From Patellifolia procumbens (Eukaryota; Streptophyta; Magnoliopsida; Caryophyllales; Amaranthaceae), in NCBI GenBank assembly GCA_947645195.1, contig CANSGD010001499.1, positions 124,001 through 188,000 of the forward strand: DNA of 64,000 nt, in the 5' to 3' direction. Positions 12,348 through 24,225 of this stretch are shown in pieces; the stretch's first letter is position 1; each line of letters opens with the position of its first letter. The position numbers and the translations under genes are program-made. The notes beneath the pieces are model-generated. The model was not told where the DNA came from and made no database searches. It saw nothing but the letters and a program-made list of their open reading frames with translations.

Positions 12348-13925
12348 GCCCCTCCAATTTGAGACATGGAGGTATTATTGTCATGCGGGACCTTTATAAA
12401 CCAGCGTTGTATGGGAGGCAACCTGTAATTTCCCCTTATTCCTTTTTTTTGAGTGAGAGAGTGAGAGAGCACTAACGTTGTTTTTCCTCTTAGCATCGTC
12501 CTTTTGTTCATCTTTTGTCATTGAGGAGACTGCCAAATTCAGCTTACGGGAGGATTTCTGTTTGTATTCTCTGTCTCTTGTACTGCTTTATAGGTTTTTT
12601 ATTGCTTTCGAAAAATGCTGAAAAAATCAAAAAAATATGATTCACATGACTAGTCTAATTGCCTCCCCGTGCCACTTATTGTGCTCTTATGGCAAATGAT
12701 TTGACTTTGTTTTCTAGATAGTTGGACATTTGTGATTTTGAGGCTATGATTTGATGTTTGATCGCTATGATTTCGATCGAAGTTTGATTATTATACACTA
12801 TATTGTGTTGCATGCCTGAATTGGTTAGACTTTGAGGCCTCTTTGTAGCCTATTGAATTCATATGATTATCCAGTCTATTTTTGTGTGTTAGTTCCTCTT
12901 TAGTTGATTGATTTTGACTTTGACTTCGTACTTGTCTGATATGCGATGACTTGTAGTATTTTATGTGATAGAGGCGTTCTTTTGTTTTATTTTTGAGCCT
13001 CAAAGTGAATTTTTGGTATACTTTTATCATCCTTAGCCCTGCTGAGCCTCATGACCTGTTTCGTGTTACTAAACCCTTATTATGAGTCCATGGCCTTTAG
13101 TTCGATACTATTTCCAAGCCTAGTTTATTGGGGGAGCTTTTGTATGGGTTGAGTAATTAGTTTCATGGTTTGCGTAGTTTGGGAATTGAAGTGTATTTGA
13201 TGTGGTTCCAAGTGTGAGAAAAATAAAAGAGAAAGCAACGTTTGAGTTGCGTGAATGCTTGGTTCGACAAATGAAAGAAAAAGAAGTAAAAGTTAAAAAG
13301 ATTTTAAGGTTCCTTCATAAGAGTTGGGATGTATTTTGTGGTTATATGGTGTTGTTGGGAGTTGTTTCGGCCAACTTCGGCCTTGTTTGAGTGACTTTTA
13401 CTCCCCCATTCTCAGTTTTTCGATCACATTTCCTAAATTATTCCCTACCTCTTGCCTAAGCCCCATTACAACCCTATAAATTCCTCTTGAACTTGTGTTT
13501 ACATTGTTTATTTGATTGATTTCGAATCAGTATGTCAAAGTTAAAGAGTATGTCTTTTAATTGAGTCGACTTGTCTAGGATGAGCGTCATTTAACCTCTT
13601 AAACACATGAGAGTGTGAGAGGGAAGGGCGTTTATGGTCGGGTTGGTGAGTGTTTTGCCTGCCACAAAATTGAGAGGAGTGACACCTTTGTGAGGACCTT
13701 TTTAGGATTTGTATGCCTTGTAGAAGAGTTGAATTTGATGGTTTTCTTGGATTATTGGTAGTTGGATGGATTTGAATAGCCGAACTTGAATTTTGCCTGC
13801 TTGAACGTTTCTTAGTCTTCAAAACGTTTTTGAGCTTTGAATGTTTATCTATGGGGTGAGGCAATTTATTCCATGCTCATGTCCTCTTTGCTTGGGGACA
13901 AGCAAAGGTTTAGCTTGTGGGAGTT
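12348..13925 (+). other. Untranslated 3' region of the Gypsy element
   Basis: This stretch holds no supportable gene. It starts with a block containing tgtatgggaggcaacctg, which resembles the 3' untranslated part of Athila-type elements and normally comes after pol. It ends in a purine-rich tract (agcttgtgggagtt) directly before the 3' LTR. The pol genes expected between protease and this region are absent, and I see no remnant of them. Short frames at 12791-13030 and 13541-13864 look random. Confidence 0.7.
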
Positions 13926-15386
13926 CAATATCATGTATTTATATAGAGTTTTCTCCTTATTTCCGAGCTATTTGGAAGCAACCGCACCTTTACAAGTTAT
14001 TATGAGGCACGTTCGAGTCGTTACGAGCATGTTTGCTTACTTTAGGAGGTTCCCGAGGCTTTAGACTTGATCACCGAACTCAAACCGCAAAGCAAAGCTA
14101 AAGAAACAAGATAATGGAGTTGGCCCGTGTGCTGATCGGGCAGAAAATGGCCCAATCGAGCGAAGATGATTAGACCGGGTGCTAGGGCGTCGGGCCCGAT
14201 CGCGCAGATCATGCCTCACTTGATCGGGTGAGGCCCCCATGTTGTTGCTGCTTACTTGCATAAAAATGAGCTGGGCTGGTAATTTGGCTTAGTCCGATCA
14301 GGCGAAGACCTTTTTTGGTTGCTACTGCTGCTTCGCTTCAAAGGAGGAAATTAGGCCTTGCTTGCTGCAGCCCAATCGGGCATATAAGACCCGATGTGAT
14401 CAGGTGGGCCTGAAGACCTCTTTAGTTGCTGTTGCGTTATAAAGAGGAGGAGATGTGAAGTTTTGGTTTTTGTACTAACCCGATGCCATAAGGCAATGGT
14501 TGCCCGATCGAGTACCAGACACGCGGAGCGAAATTCTATCATTTTAATTTCGTTTTAATTAGATTTTAGAGGTTATTATAAATAACTAAACTCAATTATT
14601 TGAGATATCATCTTTTATTCATCATTGATTTTAGTTTTCATTAGTTTAGTTTTAAGAGCTTTTCATTAGATTAAACACTTAGATTAGTTCCAAAGGTGAT
14701 TGAACCTTAGACTTATTTCAATAAAGGTTATTATTTTCTGTCAATTGGTACTATTCTTCTCTCTTAATCTCTTAGTTATTTCTTAATTTCTTAGTTTGAT
14801 TATTGAATGGTTTCATGATGCAAACCATGTTTATACCATGAATTACTATTGAATTGGTATTACTTTCTAGGGCTTGATTAGATTGGTTATGGTGTGATTT
14901 GCTCTTAACGAGTAATTAATGTTATTGCGCAGTTTCATTGATTGTTTGAGGTTAATAATTGTTTGTACAGATCCGTCTTACTTTTAGAGGCCTAGTGCAC
15001 ATCAGTAATTCTGATTATGTTAGTGGCCATGCGGCATATGTTGAATTATGAGCGTTAAGACTTAACCAAGCTTAACACGTGCTCTAATCTCTCGACTCTT
15101 GACCTAGGTATTGATATTTGTTTGTCCTTTTGATTGGTATAAGTATGGTGGACCGAACTAATGCCCTAGGTCTTTAATTCATAGTTTAAATCTCATTTTT
15201 ATATTGCTTTCTTTATTAAATAGTAGTTCGACTGATTTCTATCTGATATTGTCTGAAATAGCTGTTTGGCTAAATATTAACTTAGAAACATTGTCTCTCT
15301 ATCTATTCGACCTTACTTCCATTGACTACTGTTGTTAGATGATTTAGGATTTATCTTTGATTAGGTGATATAACTTTAGCCTATCA
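13926..15386 (+). repeat. 3' LTR of the nested Gypsy element
   Basis: Matches the 5' LTR along most of its length, including the gatcgggc-rich part (14120-14520) and the terminal agcctatca. It is followed at once by catac, the second copy of the target duplication, and then by Copia sequence. Visible differences between the two LTRs are frequent, so the insertion is not recent. Confidence 0.9.
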
Positions 15387-15391
15387 CATAC

Positions 15392-16739
15392 TAAGTAGAG
15401 ATGCTACTTTTGATGAAAACACTAAGTTTGTATCTGCTAACAAACCTGAATGTGAAACTGATGATAACATTAGTGAAGGAATTGAGCAAGACATTGTTGT
15501 AGCTACTACCCCGTAGACGCAAGCTCAGTCACAGTTGGAGAATGAGATTCCAGTGGGCTCTCCCATTATGGTGACTAGTCAGATAGAATAAGTTATTATT
15601 GATGATACAATTGATTTCATGTCTGTATGATCATGAGTAAATTTTTGTAAAAGTCATAAATGACCTAGAAAGAAGAGGCAAAGAATGATTGAAGAGATAG
15701 AAAACCCAAAAGTTCATGGCTGAAACTATTGTGTAGAGGAGATGATTGGTTCTGCATTACATGTAGTCGATGATATCATGTCACCTGAACCAATGTCCCA
15801 TAGAGAAGCAGTTTCTAGTAACGAATCATCCATGTGGTTTATTTTTGTAAGTGAGGAGATGGACTATCTTTACAATAAAAAGACATCGGAACTTGTGAAG
15901 GTGCCAAATGGTCGTAATTAAGGTGGTTGGTTGCAAGTGGGTGTTCAAGAGGAAATAGGAAACTTCAGAGAGTGACAGTGTCGGATACAAGGTCAAACTA
16001 GTTTGAAAAGGGTTCAGTCAGTAGGAAGGGTCGGCTACAATGAGATTTCTCACTGTGGTATGTCATACTTCTATTAGAGTGCTATTAATGATAAGAGCAC
16101 ATTTTGATCTGGAACTTGAGAAGTTAGATGTGAAAATAACTTTCCTAAATGGAGTGTAGCAAGAGGATATTTTGATGCGTCAACCAGAAGGATTCGTCAT
16201 TCTAGGGAAGGAGAATTTTTCTTACAAGATGAAGAAGTGTTTATGGACTTAAGTAGTCACCTCGATAGTGGAATAAAAAGTTTAACAGTCTCATGGTTGA
16301 GCATTGGTTTGATAGGAGTCCTTAGGATTGTTGTGTTTACAACATAAAGGTGGAGGAGGGTTCTTATCTATATTTATTTTTATTGTTATATGTTGATGAC
16401 ATGCTCAATGCAAACAAAGAAGAAGTTAGACGTGATGGAATTGAAAAAGCTTATGACTTTCGAGCTTGACATGAAAGGCTTGGGAGCAGCGCATAAGATT
16501 CTAGGCATGGTTTATAGGATCGTATACTATGGTTTGTACTAGACCATATATAGTTCATGCTATTAGTGTTGTTAATAGGTTTATGGCTCAACCAGGGAAG
16601 GAACACTAGCAGGATGTGAAACGGATCTTACACTATTTGAGGGGAACGACATATTTGGGTCTCACATATGAGAATAACAATGTTGATTGTTTGGTGATCG
16701 GAGATTCTGATTCGAACTATGCTGCTGATATAGATACTA
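15392..16739 (+). pseudogene. Copia element 1 reverse transcriptase, degenerate
   Basis: Directly after the Gypsy target duplication the Copia reading resumes with a SRDATFDENTKFVSANK-like block, the hinge between integrase and reverse transcriptase. The catalytic YVDD box is legible near 16390 (LLLYVDDMLNANKEE). Stops and frame changes are numerous. The frame continues through DIDTKRS, split by the foldback element at 16749. Confidence 0.8.
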
Positions 16740-16748
16740 AAAGATCAA

Positions 16749-18063
16749 GGGTAAATTGTGAATAACCACCTGTCAGATACACCAATTCCAAAATAACCAC
16801 CCCAAATTGTTTTGCATTTAAATAACCACCTCTACTTACGTTCACGTTTTGAAATACCCACCTCTTAACGAAAAATCTTAACACCGTTAATTTTTGGGCT
16901 CAACTTTTTTAACTCTCTCCAAAATTTCACTAATTACCTTACTAATCTATAATTTGACTGGTCAAATCATGATTAACATTTGAAAAAAAAAAATTTATTC
17001 AATTTGACAATTTTTTAAACTATATATTTTTGATAGATGACACGATAATGGACACAAATTTCGAGACAATATTTAATTGCGTTTTTAATACTCAAGACGA
17101 CAATTTTTCGAAAAACGGACACCACAGTACACCATTTATGGGCACGAATTTCGAGATTTCTTACAAAACGAGTACCTACAAGTCAGATTTCCGGGCACGT
17201 ACTTCGCGACATTTTTTTTGGATAGAATACGTTTTTTCTATAAACAAACACCGAATCATGATTAACATTTTAAAAATATTTTTGTATTCAATTATACAAT
17301 TTTTAAAACAATATATTTTTTATATTTGACACGGTAATGGAAACAAAGTTCGAGACAATATTTAATCGCGTTTTTAATACTCAGGACGACGTTTTTTCGA
17401 AAAACGGACACCACCGTACGCCCTTAATGGGCACGAATTTTGAGATTCCCTATGAAATGAGTACCTACAAGCCGGATTTTCAGACACGTACTTCGAGACA
17501 ATTTTTTTGGATGAAACACGTGTTTTCGAAAAATGGACACTGCCGTACCTACAAGCCGGTGTCCGTTTTTCGAAAAAACTTTGTATTCCGTCAGAAAAGG
17601 AGTCTCGAAGTATGTGTCCGAAAACCCAGTTTGTAGGTACTCGTTTCGGAGGGAATCTCAAAATTCGTGCCCATAAAGGGCGTACGATGGTGTCCGTTTT
17701 CCGAAAAAACGTCGTCTTGAGTATTAAAAAAGCGATTAAATATTGTCTCGAAATTTGTGTCCATTACCGTGTCATATATAAAAAATATATAGTTTTAAAA
17801 ATTGTAAAATTGAATAAAAAAAAGATTTTTAAAATGTTAATCATGATTTGACCAGTCAAATTATAGATTAGTAAGGTAATTAGTGAAATTTTGGAGGGAG
17901 TTAAAAAAGTTGAGCCCTAAAATTAACGGTGTTAAGATTTTCCGTTAAGAGGTGTGTATTTCAAAACGTGAACGTAAGTAGAGGTGTTATTTAAATGCAA
18001 AATAATTTGGGGTGGTTATTTTGAAATTGGTGTATCTGACAGGTGGTTGTTCACAATTTATCC
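16749..18063. mobile_element. Mutator-like foldback element with 9-bp target duplication
   Basis: Long terminal inverted repeats start gggtaaattgtgaataacca and end with the complement (ggttgttcacaatttatcc). The target duplication aaagatcaa is perfect (16740-16748 and 18064-18072). Joining the flanks restores the Copia reading DTKR-SMTGYV, which confirms the borders. Inside lies a second layer of direct and inverted repeats (17030-17290, 17337-17500 and inverted 17507-17790). The 60-115-codon frames there are by-products of the repeats. No transposase is encoded. Confidence 0.9.
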
Positions 18064-18480
18064 AAAGATCAATGACTGGGTATGTAAACACTCTAGTAGA
18101 ATTCGCGATTAGTTGGAAGGCTATGTTGCAGTCTTCAATGACTTTTTCTACTACGGAGACTAAGTACATGTCTCTAACTTCTGCGACAAAGGATAGTATA
18201 TGGTTAGGTGGTTTGGTTAATGTTATGGGTCTACATCATGATCGTGCGACTATGTATTGTGATAGCTTAAGTGCTATCTTTCTCTCCAAGGATCAGGTGC
18301 ATCATGATAGAACTAAATACATTGATGTGTGGTAACATGTTCTGAGACGTGAGAAGAGCATAGTAGTGAAGAAAGTTAGGACTGCTGATAACCCAGCTGA
18401 TATGATCACCAAGTCAGTTCCAGTTTGCAAGTTCAAACGTTGTTTAGACTTATTGAACGTTAATAATCACATATGATCCC
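18064..18480 (+). pseudogene. Copia element 1 RNase H, C-terminal part
   Basis: An open stretch reads SMTGYVNTLVEFAISWKAML, then TETKYMSLTSATKDSIWLGG and DRTKYIDVW, which are the Copia RNase H blocks. After a stop it ends with REKSIVVKKVRTADNPADMI, the usual C-terminus. It would degrade the RNA strand during reverse transcription. The 5' end abuts the foldback element. Confidence 0.88.
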
Positions 18481-18654
18481 TTGAGGGATTGTGCCTCATG
18501 GTGGAGGTAATCTTGGCCGAGGGACAAAGTAGCCAAATCCCAGTCATGGGATAAAGATGGCAAAACCAAACACCTGGTTAAAGGTGCAAGAGGAGGAGGG
18601 GAAAAGACGATCTCGTGTATTGTTGAAGAGTTACATGGTTTGATTCTTTCAAGG

Positions 18655-19245
18655 TGGAATTTGTTTGTAGATGCAAGTCAAGGTGAAGTTTTGTGAGGAT
18701 TGTGACTTGATCTTTAATGGTTTTCATCATGTGTTATAGTTGTGTGCTTTGGAGTGCTTTGGAGGTTCGTCGTTGAAGCTTAAAAGAAAAAAAGTTTAGA
18801 GTCGAACTCTTGTCCACAGTGGGTGAGTCGCTAAGCATGGGACGACTCGTGGGCGATTTCCGAGAGCAAGCCGCGAGTCGCATCCTGCGAGTTGCTTGCT
18901 CCACGCGAAAATGATTCGATTAATTTCTCGACAATTAGGCCGGACTCGTAAGCGGGACTTGATATCATTATGTTATGTCATATTTAGGGCGTTGTACAAC
19001 AAATTTTAGAGAATGATTGGCCTAAACACAATAAAGAAGATTAGTTTAAGTCTTTGAGATTCAATTGAAATTTCATTCAATTGAATTCTTGCCTATTGTA
19101 ATTGTAATCATCTCAGGTCATATTGAAAGAACTTCTCCCCTGTTTGGAGAATGTAGCCATCACATTGATAGTGAACCTCGTTATTCTTGTGTGCTCTTTT
19201 TATCGTTTTTCCGACGCTTATTATTTGTTTATTCACCTCTATTGC
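18655..19245 (+). mobile_element. Copia element 1, 3' LTR
   Basis: After a purine-rich tract (aaggtgga near 18650) comes a sequence related to the 5' LTR at 4200-4862. The shared blocks are tgtgacttgatctttaatgg, ggacgactcgtgggcgattt and aatgattcgattaatttctc, and the ending near ctattgcaat is also shared. Together with the 5' LTR it brackets a Copia element whose own sequence is about 5.3 kb once the nested insertions are removed. Confidence 0.75.
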
Positions 19246-19682
19246 AATTTTTTTTTGATGTGTATAAGTCACAAACAATTATCAAACTAAACTTTGTGAA
19301 TGGTTTTCAAGCACAAATTAGATGTGTCTTTGCGAGGTAGCATGATTATTAAATGAACGTTATTCAGCTTGGAGTGGAAGATTTTTAGGCTAATATTAAT
19401 GGGCAATAGAGGAGATTGAAGATTGTTACACCTAGTCGTGGCAAAAATTATTCAACTTATTGAGATCTGATCATATTATGGATACCCAGAATTTGATCCA
19501 GAAAAGCCCTAAATCAAAAGGCCTGAAACTTCAGTAGACCCCAAAAACACGACCTGAATCAACAATAATTATCCCGTCAACTATCATTTCCTAATCCAAA
19601 ATTAGCCCCTTTTTAATTTTTATTGTTTACTTTCATATTATCTGACATCTATTACAATTTATATTATTGACTCAAATTAATA
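19246..19682. other. Intergenic, nothing recognised
   Basis: AT-rich DNA after the Copia 3' LTR. I see no reading frame, transposon end or RNA gene with recognisable features. Confidence 0.5.
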
Positions 19683-19684
19683 TA

Positions 19685-19890
19685 CTTCCTCCGTTTTTTT
19701 TAATCGCTACACTTTCCTTTCTAGGAAGTTTAAAATTAATTGCTACACTTCTTCTTTTTTCCCTTATTAGTAACTTTTTCTCTCTATCTCTCTCCTACCA
19801 CTTTTTCTTACACACTTTTACTCACTCACCAAAGTTTTGCCTAGTAGTCCGTGAAATGAGAAGTGTAGCGATTAAAAAAAACGGAGGAAG
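19685..19890. mobile_element. TA-flanked MITE (206 bp)
   Basis: Inverted ends cttcctccgttttttttaat and attaaaaaaaacggaggaag are flanked by TA (19683-19684, 19891-19892). This is a Stowaway-like non-autonomous mariner relative with no coding capacity. Confidence 0.8.
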
Positions 19891-19908
19891 TATTATAATT
19901 ATATTCTA

Positions 19909-20163
19909 CCTCCGTTCCACAATTATTGCAACATTTGAAATTGTTATACTATTCACAAAGCCTCTTTTGACCATCTGTTATGATTTATACATAACGACAA
20001 CAATAGTCATGTGAGATTTTTTTAGATTCATCTCGATATACACTTAATTAACATCCAATTTTTGGTTTTTTCCTTAAACACAATTAAAGACATACAATTT
20101 TAAAGTTGTGCATTAAAAGACGTAAAAGTTCACAATGTTGCAATTAAAATAGGACGGAGAAAG
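19909..20163. mobile_element. TA-flanked MITE (255 bp)
   Basis: Inverted ends start cctccgttccacaattattg and end ttgcaattaaaataggacgg, flanked by TA. It belongs to the same broad group as 20981-21231 but is a distinct subfamily from 19685-19890. Confidence 0.7.
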
Positions 20164-20228
20164 TATTTAATTAAATAGTTAACTCGACTATTGATTTCAC
20201 AGGAAACAAACCCAAACCAACCGGACCG

Positions 20229-20455
20229 AACCAAATCAGACCCCTGAAATGAGGCGACTCGTTTCCAGAATCCGATCTAAATGACTCTATAGCCACCTTT
20301 AAATAGTTACATCCAGCTAACATATCTTTTTTATATGAGCAATGAAACTCTTGGTTTCTGTTAAGAAGGATTTCTTTCCAGGGTGAAACATTGAATGACA
20401 AACCTTCCGCAAGGCGATTCACACTTTCACTGAGATGTGAATGGCTGTAATATTC
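20229..20455 (-). other. Possible exon fragment of an unrecognised gene
   Basis: The minus strand is open for about 76 codons immediately next to the Harbinger element. It reads a non-repetitive, protein-like sequence beginning LEYYSHSHLSESVNRLAEG and including SPWKEILLNRNQEFHC and MLAGCNYLKVAIESF. Composition is balanced and unlike the low-complexity frames around it. I do not recognise the family. The 20459-22173 element interrupts it on its N-terminal side, and no clear continuation is visible at 22174-22340. It may be a gene relic or chance. Confidence 0.3.
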
Positions 20456-20458
20456 TAA

Positions 20459-22173
20459 GCCCTTGTTTGGTATAAAAGATGGAAAGGAAATGAAAAGGGA
20501 ATGGTTAAAGAAGGGAAATGGTAATGACAAAGGTTAAGGTTACTACTTGTTTGGCATAAACATGGTAAAGGAAACACTATTATTATTTCTCTTTCTTGTT
20601 GTTTGGTATAAACATAATAAGGGAAACACTAATCTTATGTTTTCACTTTCTAAGAGTAACATAGGGACTAATATCCAAGTTAATTTCCAACTTTCATCAA
20701 CCTAATTACCAATATAGTCACAAATTCCTAAAAATAAAAAAAAAATGAGTTTGAATTTCAATCTTACACTGTCTTTACTATTAAAAAAATGCCATAACAA
20801 AAGTCTAAGAAAATAAATACCACCAATCAAAAAATAAAAAATCTATAACTTTTTCCAACATGAAAGGAAAGAACATATGGAAAAAATTTCTAGTTTATAA
20901 AACACAAAATGTAGCTAAGTTTAGCAAGTACAAACACAACATGAAATCAAGCATAACTTCTATTGATCTAAAACATACTATCTCCGTTCCATATGTATTG
21001 CAACATAGGAAGTTTTACGCCTCCCAACACACTACTTTACACACTAATATCTCTAATTTTATTTAAGTAAAAATTATAAAAAGTAGATTTTAATTAAGCA
21101 TATATCGAGACGAATCTAACAAGATCCCACATGGCTATATTTATCCTTGTGTATAAATCACAAAAGAGGGTCAAAGGGTAGTGTATGAATAGTGCAAAAT
21201 GTCAAAGGTTGCAATACCTATGAAACGGAGGTAGCATTATTTCTTCAAAATGGATGGAGCTTGATAAATAATACTTATAAAGCTTGTATTCTTCGGCATT
21301 AAAAATTAAGTTAGATATTTTTAATTATCCCCACCACATGAGATAAACAGTTAATGCATGATTATCTTATCCATGAAATTAATTATTGACATACAAGACA
21401 AGATATTATCATTACTATTCTAATAATTCTAATTCAAACAAACGGCCAACAACAGGGTATTTAGCTTCAAACTTCCTCTCGCAATCAGCAAGAACATCAA
21501 TAATCAGAGTGTCAGGTTGCTAATTTGCTTCCAAGTTCAATCAAGCAATAGAGGAGAAGTAAAATATTGAAGAAAAATACATCTAAATTGCCGAAAAATC
21601 AGCGTTTCAACATGTTTGTTCAATGACATTCGAAATTGTAAGCATGAGAAACGACTGAAGCATCTCAGCAATGGCAAAAATTCGATTTTGAGAGATTATG
21701 AACAGTACATCAGAATTATCATTTTGAAAAATCGATTAAGAAACCCTAGAGTTATAACTCTTATCCACAAATTTGACTGATACAATTGATTGTATCAAAC
21801 AAAAGCAGAATTTCGGGAATATAAATTAGCTCAAAAATAATCTAATTTGTTCTTGTGCGATTTACAGAAATTTGGGAAGTATTAATGGAGATTTTGAGAG
21901 ATTCAAATGGATGTGTTCCTGTGCGTCAATGGAGCTTTTGAGAGAGGGAGCCAGAGAGGAGAGGAAGGAGGACCAAAAGAGAGAGTCAGACTGATGTGTT
22001 TGAGTGGAAACGGTAATTGTTTCCGTAGGTTTTTGAGCGGAAACAAATTGGGTCAATCAATTATCCTCGGGTAACGGTAACGGTTACCTATCCCTTCCAA
22101 CCAAACACAATGTAACGGAATAGTTTATGGGATTCCGTTTCCAATAGCAAAATATTACATACCAAACAAGGGC
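20459..22173. mobile_element. Harbinger/Tourist-like element, TAA target duplication
   Basis: Terminal inverted repeats gcccttgtttggtat and ataccaaacaagggc are perfect over 15 bp and flanked by TAA (20456-20458, 22174-22176), the signature of PIF/Harbinger elements. The 1.7-kb interior encodes no transposase that I can read and carries a nested MITE at 20981-21231. The right half is rich in gagagagg-type sequence. Confidence 0.82.
20981..21231. mobile_element. TA-flanked MITE nested in the Harbinger element
   Basis: The ends tctccgttccatatgtattg and gcaatacctatgaaacggag are inverted repeats, with TA at 20979-20980 and 21232-21233. Non-coding. Confidence 0.78.
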
Positions 22174-22176
22174 TAA

Positions 22177-22687
22177 GTATAAGACGCAAGTGGTATGGAT
22201 AGGCCGATATGAAACGAGTTCAACATGTGACTTTTTCTCTGTTGTTCTTGTACGTGTGGAAACTTTGTTGGCTTTCAGCACTTGGTCATAAAATGAATAA
22301 ATTACAACCTACTACACAACTTCGACTCAGTTTTTCACACATATTTTTGAGAAGTAAATTGAGTCGTATACTACATCTTCAAATTGGGGCAGCACATTAA
22401 CCAAAATAGTTTTACTATTGATGTTTAAAAGGATCTCAAGTTATACAAGCTTATTTCTGTAGATAATTTAGGATACATCCTTGAAAAAAGGGGTCCCTAA
22501 ATTTCCATATTGTATCATGAAAAAAAAATATAGAAGGAATATAATTATAATAGTTGGTATGGCTAGATTACTTGTAAAAGTTACTAGTCCTGTTCTCCAT
22601 GTCTTGTTACCGGCCCCCAATTACTAAACTAAGCTGCTACTAAACTAGTGATTTCATATATTAATAAAGAATCTTCTATTAAAAAAA
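22177..22687. other. Intergenic, nothing recognised
   Basis: AT-rich DNA between the Harbinger element and the next foldback element. Short frames on both strands have no recognisable content. Confidence 0.45.
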
Positions 22688-24225
22688 GGAAAAATTAGTA
22701 AAAAACCCCTTATATTTTTAATCTTTTTGAGTTTACCCCTTTTGTTTTATATTTTAAATTAACCCCCTAACATTTTCAAAAAATTTAGATTTTACCCCCT
22801 TATTGCAGCGTCCGTTAACTTTTAACGGAGGTGAGTTCCACTTATAGGATTTCCCTTCCAATCAACCTCCTGCATTCATCTCTCTCTTCAAATTACCCTC
22901 CGGCATTCATCTGTCTCTTCTAATTACGCTCCCTCTTCTTCCCTTTGACGATCTCTTATCCATCAACTTTTTAAAATCGGCTATTGTGGCGTCATTATGG
23001 AGAAAAAACATAATGACAGAAGTTGATGATTAATGCTCTGTACAAAAATTACTCCTATTTCTATAAGAGTAAAATTCTCAAACATGGAAAAAAGTGGCAC
23101 TATTAAACTCAAGTTGTTAAATCGAGATTCTAACTTAAAATTGGAAATGCATGTTAAAACAGATCGTAGAATCGAATCATAAAATTGTAGAATTCTACAA
23201 TTTGCAAATATAGAGTTTTATGATGCATTGTATAACCTATTTACCCGTCTTTATCATTGAATGACTTTAAAAAAATATTATTTAGATATTTGGTCATTTT
23301 ATTATACGACAAACCATTTAATACGATTAAGATTAGAAGTGCAAGACCACCAATCTTGTATTAAAGAACTGCTACTAGTATCGTTGTTGATTAAAAAAAC
23401 GAGTTTGAGTAAACTGTGAAAGTCAATTAAGTAAGTTCAATAAAAAAATTATTATATATGTGAGTGTTACTCATCTAGAAAGAAAGAAACACTATATCAA
23501 TAGGCACGCAAGGCCCATTATTTTAATGGAATTTCGAAGTTTTGATAAAATCATAAAAAATCATAAGATTTCAATGGTGATTTTAAGATTCTAATGATTT
23601 ATTAAGATTCTAATTAAGATTTTAACTGATTAAGATTATAGTTGTGATTCAAATTATTTTGCAAATTAAGATCGTAAAATCGTAAGATTTTAAGAATTAA
23701 ATCGTGATTTAATAACCATGTATTGAACTCCTTTTTACTTAAAAACCTGATTACCTTTTGTAATTGTTGATACTGAGTTGTTGGGATCTTTTTTCCTTGT
23801 TGATGTGCTACCGTTATTTAATTGTTTTTCATGTTTAATTGTTCCTTATTTGTTGTGCCTTAAATTAATCAACGTAGGATGAACCCAAGTTACCCAACTC
23901 ATCCCCTACTGATTATTTATTTGGGTTGTAAATGTCAACTGATTAATGGATGAGAGATAGTCAAAGAGAAGATGCATGCAATATGGTAATTGAGAGAGAG
24001 ATATATAAATGCACGAGGGTAATTGAAAGAGAGATGAATCTAGGAGGGTAATCGGAAGGAAAATCGTATAAGTGGGACCCACCTCCATTAAAGTTAACGG
24101 ACGTTGCAGTAAGGGGGTGAAATCTAATAGTTTAGGAAACATTAGAGGTTTTAAAAAAAAATAAAACAAAAGGGGGTAAATTCAAAAAAAAAGTGAAAAT
24201 GTAGGGGTTTTTTACCAAATTTTCC
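22688..24225. mobile_element. Mutator-like foldback element
   Basis: Long inverted terminal repeats begin ggaaaaattagtaaaaaacc and end ttttttaccaaattttcc, with about 200 bp of pairing including the paired blocks around gttaacttttaacggagg. The 9-bp flanks (ttaaaaaaa and taaaaataa) match only imperfectly. The interior is non-coding. Only the right part, from 23252, is present in the second copy at 57882-58840, so this element marks a deletion breakpoint there. Confidence 0.75.

Larger units (their letters stand above)
8148..15386 (+). mobile_element. Nested Gypsy (Athila/Tat-like) element with gag and protease but no pol
   Basis: The element has a 5' LTR (8148-9827), a primer site, gag, protease, a long untranslated 3' part, a purine-rich tract and a 3' LTR (13926-15386). 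It is flanked by the 5-bp target duplication catac (8143-8147 and 15387-15391). It sits inside Copia element 1, whose coding remnant continues across the site. The internal region is only 4.1 kb, and no reverse transcriptase, RNase H or integrase can be read in any frame. This matches the non-autonomous class known as terminal-repeat retrotransposons with gag (TR-GAG). Confidence 0.88.

Noticed and set aside
17030..17851. Several 95-115-codon frames on both strands
   Set aside because: They are translations of inverted and direct repeats inside a foldback element and mirror one another.
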